DNA of 26,358 nucleotides from Rikenella sp031549665 (GTDB taxonomy: Bacteria; Bacteroidota; Bacteroidia; Bacteroidales; Rikenellaceae): NCBI GenBank assembly GCA_031549665.1, contig JAVBPJ010000009.1, positions 1-26,358 on the forward strand, written 5' to 3'. Below are positions 24,405 to 26,358 of this stretch, piece after piece. The notes below the pieces were generated by a model that had not been told where the DNA came from, did no database searches, and saw only the letters and a program-made list of their open reading frames with translations. The translations under genes were made by a program, and so were the position numbers. How positions within the stretch are numbered: position 1 is the stretch's first letter; the number at the start of each line of letters is the position of its first letter.

Positions 24405-25589
24405 GTGGGCAAACGGGTCTATATCGTAGCCGGCGAACCCTCGGGCGATCTGCTCGGGTCGCGGCTCATGTCGGCCCTGCGCAACCGGCTGCCCGACGTA
24501 GAATTTTACGGCATTGGCGGCGAAACCATGACCGCCGCCGGCCTGACAAGCCTGTTCAACATCTCCGAAATTTCGGTGATGGGCATCACCGAGGTGTTGC
24601 CGCGGCTCCGACTCATCCTGCGCCGCATCCGTCAAACGGTTGCCGAAATCGAACGCCTGCAGCCCGACGTGGTGGTTACCATCGACAGCTGGGGCTTTGT
24701 GGCCAGCGTGCTGAAAAAACTGCGCAAACTGCGGCGAAAAAAGGGATTGAACATCCCCTGTGTTCACTACGTGGCCCCGCAGGTGTGGGCATGGAAAAAA
24801 GGCCGCGCCAAACAGCTTCCCAAACTGGTCGACAGGCTGATGACGCTCCTGCCCTACGAACCCGCTTACTTCGAAAAATACGGCCTGCCGTGCAATTTCG
24901 TGGGCCATCCGGTGATTGAAAATACGGCCTCAATCGCTGACGACGACTCCACCACTTTCCGCGCCCGCCACCACATCCCCGCCGATGCCGAATTGCTGTG
25001 CGTACTCCCGGGAAGCCGCCACAGCGAAATAGAGCGGCTCATCCCGCGCTTCCTGCCGGTGATCCGTTCGCTCCGCCAACACGCTCCCAACCTGTTCGTG
25101 GTGATCCCTACCGTCGCCGCCATCGCCGACCAGGTTCGGCAACGCTTCGACGAACTCGAAGTGCCGCACTGCTTCGTGTTCGGACAACAGGAACGCTACG
25201 CGGCTTTCCGCTCCGCCCGAATGGCCATCGCGGCCTCGGGAACGGTGTCGCTCGAACTCACCGCCTGCGGAACTCCCCACCTGATCGCCTACACCTTCTC
25301 CCGACTGACTAACTGGATGGCGGAACACCTCATAAAAATCCGCTACGTCGACCTGATCAATATCCTGGCAGACCAATCCATCATCCCCGAACTGCTCGGC
25401 CGCAACTGCAAAGCCGAAACAATCGCCCCCGTCGCCGCAGAACTGTGGAACTCCCCCTCCACCCGCACCACACAAATCACCCTGGCCCAAACACAACTGG
25501 CCAAACTGCGCCCCGCCCAAGGCCTCCCCTCCGAAGCCGCCGCCGCCGTGGTCGTCGAAATGATGAACCCTGCGGGTCTTTTGTTTTGA
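24405..25589 (+). CDS. lpxB: Lipid-A-disaccharide synthase
   Basis: 394 aa, GTG start. It condenses lipid X with UDP-2,3-diacylglucosamine to form the lipid A disaccharide, at the cytoplasmic face of the inner membrane. Seen: the N-terminal VYIVAGEPSGDLLGSRL (5-21), YGIGGETM, HYVAPQVWAWKKGR, FVGHPVIE, LLCVLPGSRHSEIERLIP, and the GT-B UDP-binding region AASGTVSLELTACGTPHLI. GTG at 24405 is the only start giving the conserved N-terminus, one base after the lpxI TAG. The last residues (NPAGLLF) are encoded by the first copy of the tandem terminator-like repeat described below, so the natural tail may have been remodelled by that element. Confidence 0.95.
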   Translation: MGKRVYIVAGEPSGDLLGSRLMSALRNRLPDVEFYGIGGETMTAAGLTSLFNISEISVMGITEVLPRLRLILRRIRQTVAEIERLQPDVVVTIDSWGFVASVLKKLRKLRRKKGLNIPCVHYVAPQVWAWKKGRAKQLPKLVDRLMTLLPYEPAYFEKYGLPCNFVGHPVIENTASIADDDSTTFRARHHIPADAELLCVLPGSRHSEIERLIPRFLPVIRSLRQHAPNLFVVIPTVAAIADQVRQRFDELEVPHCFVFGQQERYAAFRSARMAIAASGTVSLELTACGTPHLIAYTFSRLTNWMAEHLIKIRYVDLINILADQSIIPELLGRNCKAETIAPVAAELWNSPSTRTTQITLAQTQLAKLRPAQGLPSEAAAAVVVEMMNPAGLLF

Positions 25590-25721
25590 TTTTGTACTAA
25601 CTGCGCCCGGGCCGGACCCTTCGGGCCTTTTACTGGAGTTTTCTCTAACTGTCCTCAGGCCGGACCCTGCGGGTCTTTTAATTTGAGTTTGCTCTAACCA
25701 GTCACCAACTGTCCTCAGGCC
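25565..25721 (+). repeat. Three tandem 48-60-base units, each a terminator-like hairpin
   Basis: Units start at 25565, 25614 and 25662 (49, 48 and 60 bases). Each begins G(A/G)ACCC, a 2-3-base loop, GGG(T/C)C and TTTT, continues with a TTGAGTTTT-like stretch, (C/A)CTAAC, and a tail ending CAGGCC or GGGCC. The third unit carries an extra 11 bases (CAGTCACCAAC) between CTCTAAC and TGTCC. The first unit begins inside lpxB and supplies its stop codon. I do not recognise the family. Confidence 0.7.
25567..25586 (+). terminator. Terminator-like hairpin overlapping the lpxB stop
   Basis: ACCC-TGC-GGGT is followed by CTTTTGTTTT, with further T-runs to about 25594. The stem is short (4 bp). It is the first of a series of similar hairpins (next near 25614 and 25662) and probably ends the lpx transcript collectively with them. 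Confidence 0.55.
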
Positions 25722-25776
25722 GGACTGGCCCCGCGTACCCGCGGCGGTCCGTGTGCCCACGGTGGGCTTTCTTGAG
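25722..25776 (+). repeat. Divergent fourth unit with two hairpins
   Basis: It starts GGAC like the preceding units but continues differently: CCGCG-TACC-CGCGG is nested within GGAC/GTCC (25722-25749). A second hairpin, GCCCA-CGG-TGGGC, is followed by TTTCTTGAGTTTG, which again resembles the hairpin-plus-TTGAGTTTG layout of the tandem units. Confidence 0.5.
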
Positions 25777-25798
25777 TTTGTGCGGCTTTCGGCCTGTC

Positions 25799-25913
25799 GG
25801 AGTTGCGCGGTACGTTCCGTACCTTTCGGAGGGGGCGGAACCGCTCTCGCCTGAAAGCAAGCTTTCGCTCGGCGGCTCCGCCCCTCCGAAAACCTGCGGT
25901 GTTCCGCAACTCC
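25799..25913. repeat. 115-bp foldback element (long imperfect inverted repeat)
   Basis: Outer arms GGAGTTGCG (25799-25807) and CGCAACTCC (25905-25913) are perfect complements. Inner arms 25824-25844 and 25872-25891 pair over about 20 bases, with one extra G and one mismatch. The apex is CCTGAAAGCAAGCTTTCG at 25850-25867, itself a small hairpin. The middle (25811-25823 against 25892-25904) pairs poorly. It has no coding capacity I trust. It could be a MITE-like element, a structured RNA or an old insertion. Confidence 0.72.
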
Positions 25914-26040
25914 CACGCTGAACAAATTTCGCCGCTGGAACCCCGGCAATGACCCTGTGCTGCTGTAACTCCCACCCGAATGAGCCTCTTTGCCGTACTC
26001 CTGCCCCGAAAAATCTCTTCGCTACAACTCCACGCTCAAC
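25906..26040 (+). repeat. Motif AACTCC(C)ACSC repeated at an exact 59-bp period
   Basis: GCAACTCCCACGCTGAAC begins at 25906, GTAACTCCCACCCGAAT at 25965 and ACAACTCCACGCTCAAC at 26024: two steps of exactly 59 bases. The intervening bases are only loosely similar, so this may be a decayed tandem array. The reverse complement core GGAGTTG occurs at 25799 and 26125. Confidence 0.45.
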
Positions 26041-26204
26041 TTTGACCGAAGGAGTGGGGAGATAACCACACGCAACATTTAGGATCGGGTGGTTTTGATC
26101 TGTGTGAGTTGGCGGGTGTAAGGGGGAGTTGAGGGAGGGATTCGCGTACAGATCGGATTGGACTGTGGCGTTGACCTGAAAACGCTAATTCGATGGCAGA
26201 GCGG
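26041..26204. other. Intergenic stretch without a recognisable gene
   Basis: I see no gene with a credible start or composition here. It contains a 7-bp inverted repeat (GATCTGT 26097-26103, ACAGATC 26148-26154), AACCAC/GTGGTT arms (26064-26069 and 26089-26094), a G-rich run at 26121-26140 and a small GCGTT/AACGC hairpin near 26169-26185. Confidence 0.4.
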
Positions 26205-26358
26205 CTTTGGTTGCGGCAGATGCTTCTTGGCTGCGTTGGAAAGAGCCGAAGGCTTTGGGGATGGGTGGAGGAGGCGAACGAAAGCTTGCTTTCAGGTGAG
26301 CATTCCTCGGCCCATCGCCAAAACTACGTAGTAGTTCCCAACGCAGCCGCAACCAAAC
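26205..26358. repeat. Second long foldback element, reaching the window edge
   Basis: The right end CCAACGCAGCCGCAACCAAA (26338-26357) is the reverse complement of TTTGGTTGCGGC (26206-26217) plus TGCGTTGG (26232-26239); the left arm is interrupted by 14 bases that end in a duplicated GGC. Further in, 26254-26272 pairs with 26304-26322 at 16 of 19 positions. The apex CGAAAGCTTGCTTTCAGG (26279-26296) is the exact reverse complement of the apex of the 25799-25913 element. The element may continue past the window. Confidence 0.68.

Noticed and set aside
25565..25721. CRISPR array
   Set aside because: Units are adjoining hairpin cassettes with conserved interiors and unequal lengths. There are no constant repeats separated by unique spacers, and no cas genes.
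25715..25975. Open frame of 86 codons on the minus strand across the first foldback
   Set aside because: It covers both arms of an inverted repeat, is Arg-rich with no recognisable motif, and its existence follows from the GC-rich palindrome. A repeat-borne peptide cannot be excluded but is not supported.
26205..26358. Integron attC site
   Set aside because: The size and inverted symmetry fit, but attC needs outer RYYYAAC and GTTRRRY boxes at the 5' and 3' ends. Here the orientation of GTT/AAC is reversed, and there is no integrase or gene cassette.
25799..26358. Retron msr-msd or other reverse-transcriptase-linked RNA
   Set aside because: Long foldbacks are suggestive, but no reverse transcriptase gene is in the window on either side. 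Sequence beyond the window would be needed.

Overview
The window looks like a chromosomal segment of a GC-rich member of the Bacteroidales, perhaps close to Alistipes/Rikenellaceae. The genus is inference; no rRNA or other typing marker is present. The order-level call rests on several things. Bacteroidota-type promoter elements (TAnnTTTG) lie upstream of several genes, and Shine-Dalgarno sequences are mostly absent. Topoisomerase IV genes are paired as parE-parC, and phoH is followed by purC. Secreted proteins include a GLUG adhesin-like protein, a discoidin/chitobiase-tailed glycosidase-like protein and a PorT-type small beta-barrel.

Layout. (1) 1-1045: the 3' end of a GLUG-repeat surface protein, closed by a strong terminator. 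(2) 1143-6030 (+): a secreted multidomain glycosidase-like protein, truA and the dipeptidase gene pepD, ended by a 14-bp hairpin. (3) 6119-8063 (-): fabD followed by a NagX-like membrane acyltransferase, diverging from (4). (4) 8194-17096 (+): a tightly packed run of a degenerate GH2-family protein, plsC, parE, parC, aroK and a UbiA prenyltransferase (probably MqnP). (5) 17098-19157 (-): a phasin-like small protein translationally coupled to a UbiB/ABC1 kinase, convergent with (4). (6) 19438-25589 (+): cardiolipin synthase, an outer-membrane barrel, phoH, purC, lpxI and lpxB. (7) 25590-26358: a gene-free stretch rich in repeats.

The housekeeping genes centre on the envelope and lipids: fabD (fatty-acid start), plsC (phosphatidate), cls (cardiolipin), lpxI/lpxB (lipid A) and mqnP/ubiB (quinone or isoprenoid lipid). 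Chromosome decatenation (parEC), tRNA modification (truA), purines (purC) and shikimate (aroK) are interleaved with them.

The parts that most deserve a second look are these. The GH2 protein has lost both catalytic glutamates, two metal ligands and part of its barrel. The UbiB kinase is coupled to a Lys/Ala-tailed phasin-like protein. lpxI sits in an apparent Bacteroidota. The terminal non-coding cluster holds tandem terminator-like hairpins (one encodes the end of LpxB), two long foldback elements sharing a perfect 18-bp apex in opposite orientation, and a motif repeated at an exact 59-bp period. I found no CRISPR array, tRNA, rRNA, transposase or phage gene.
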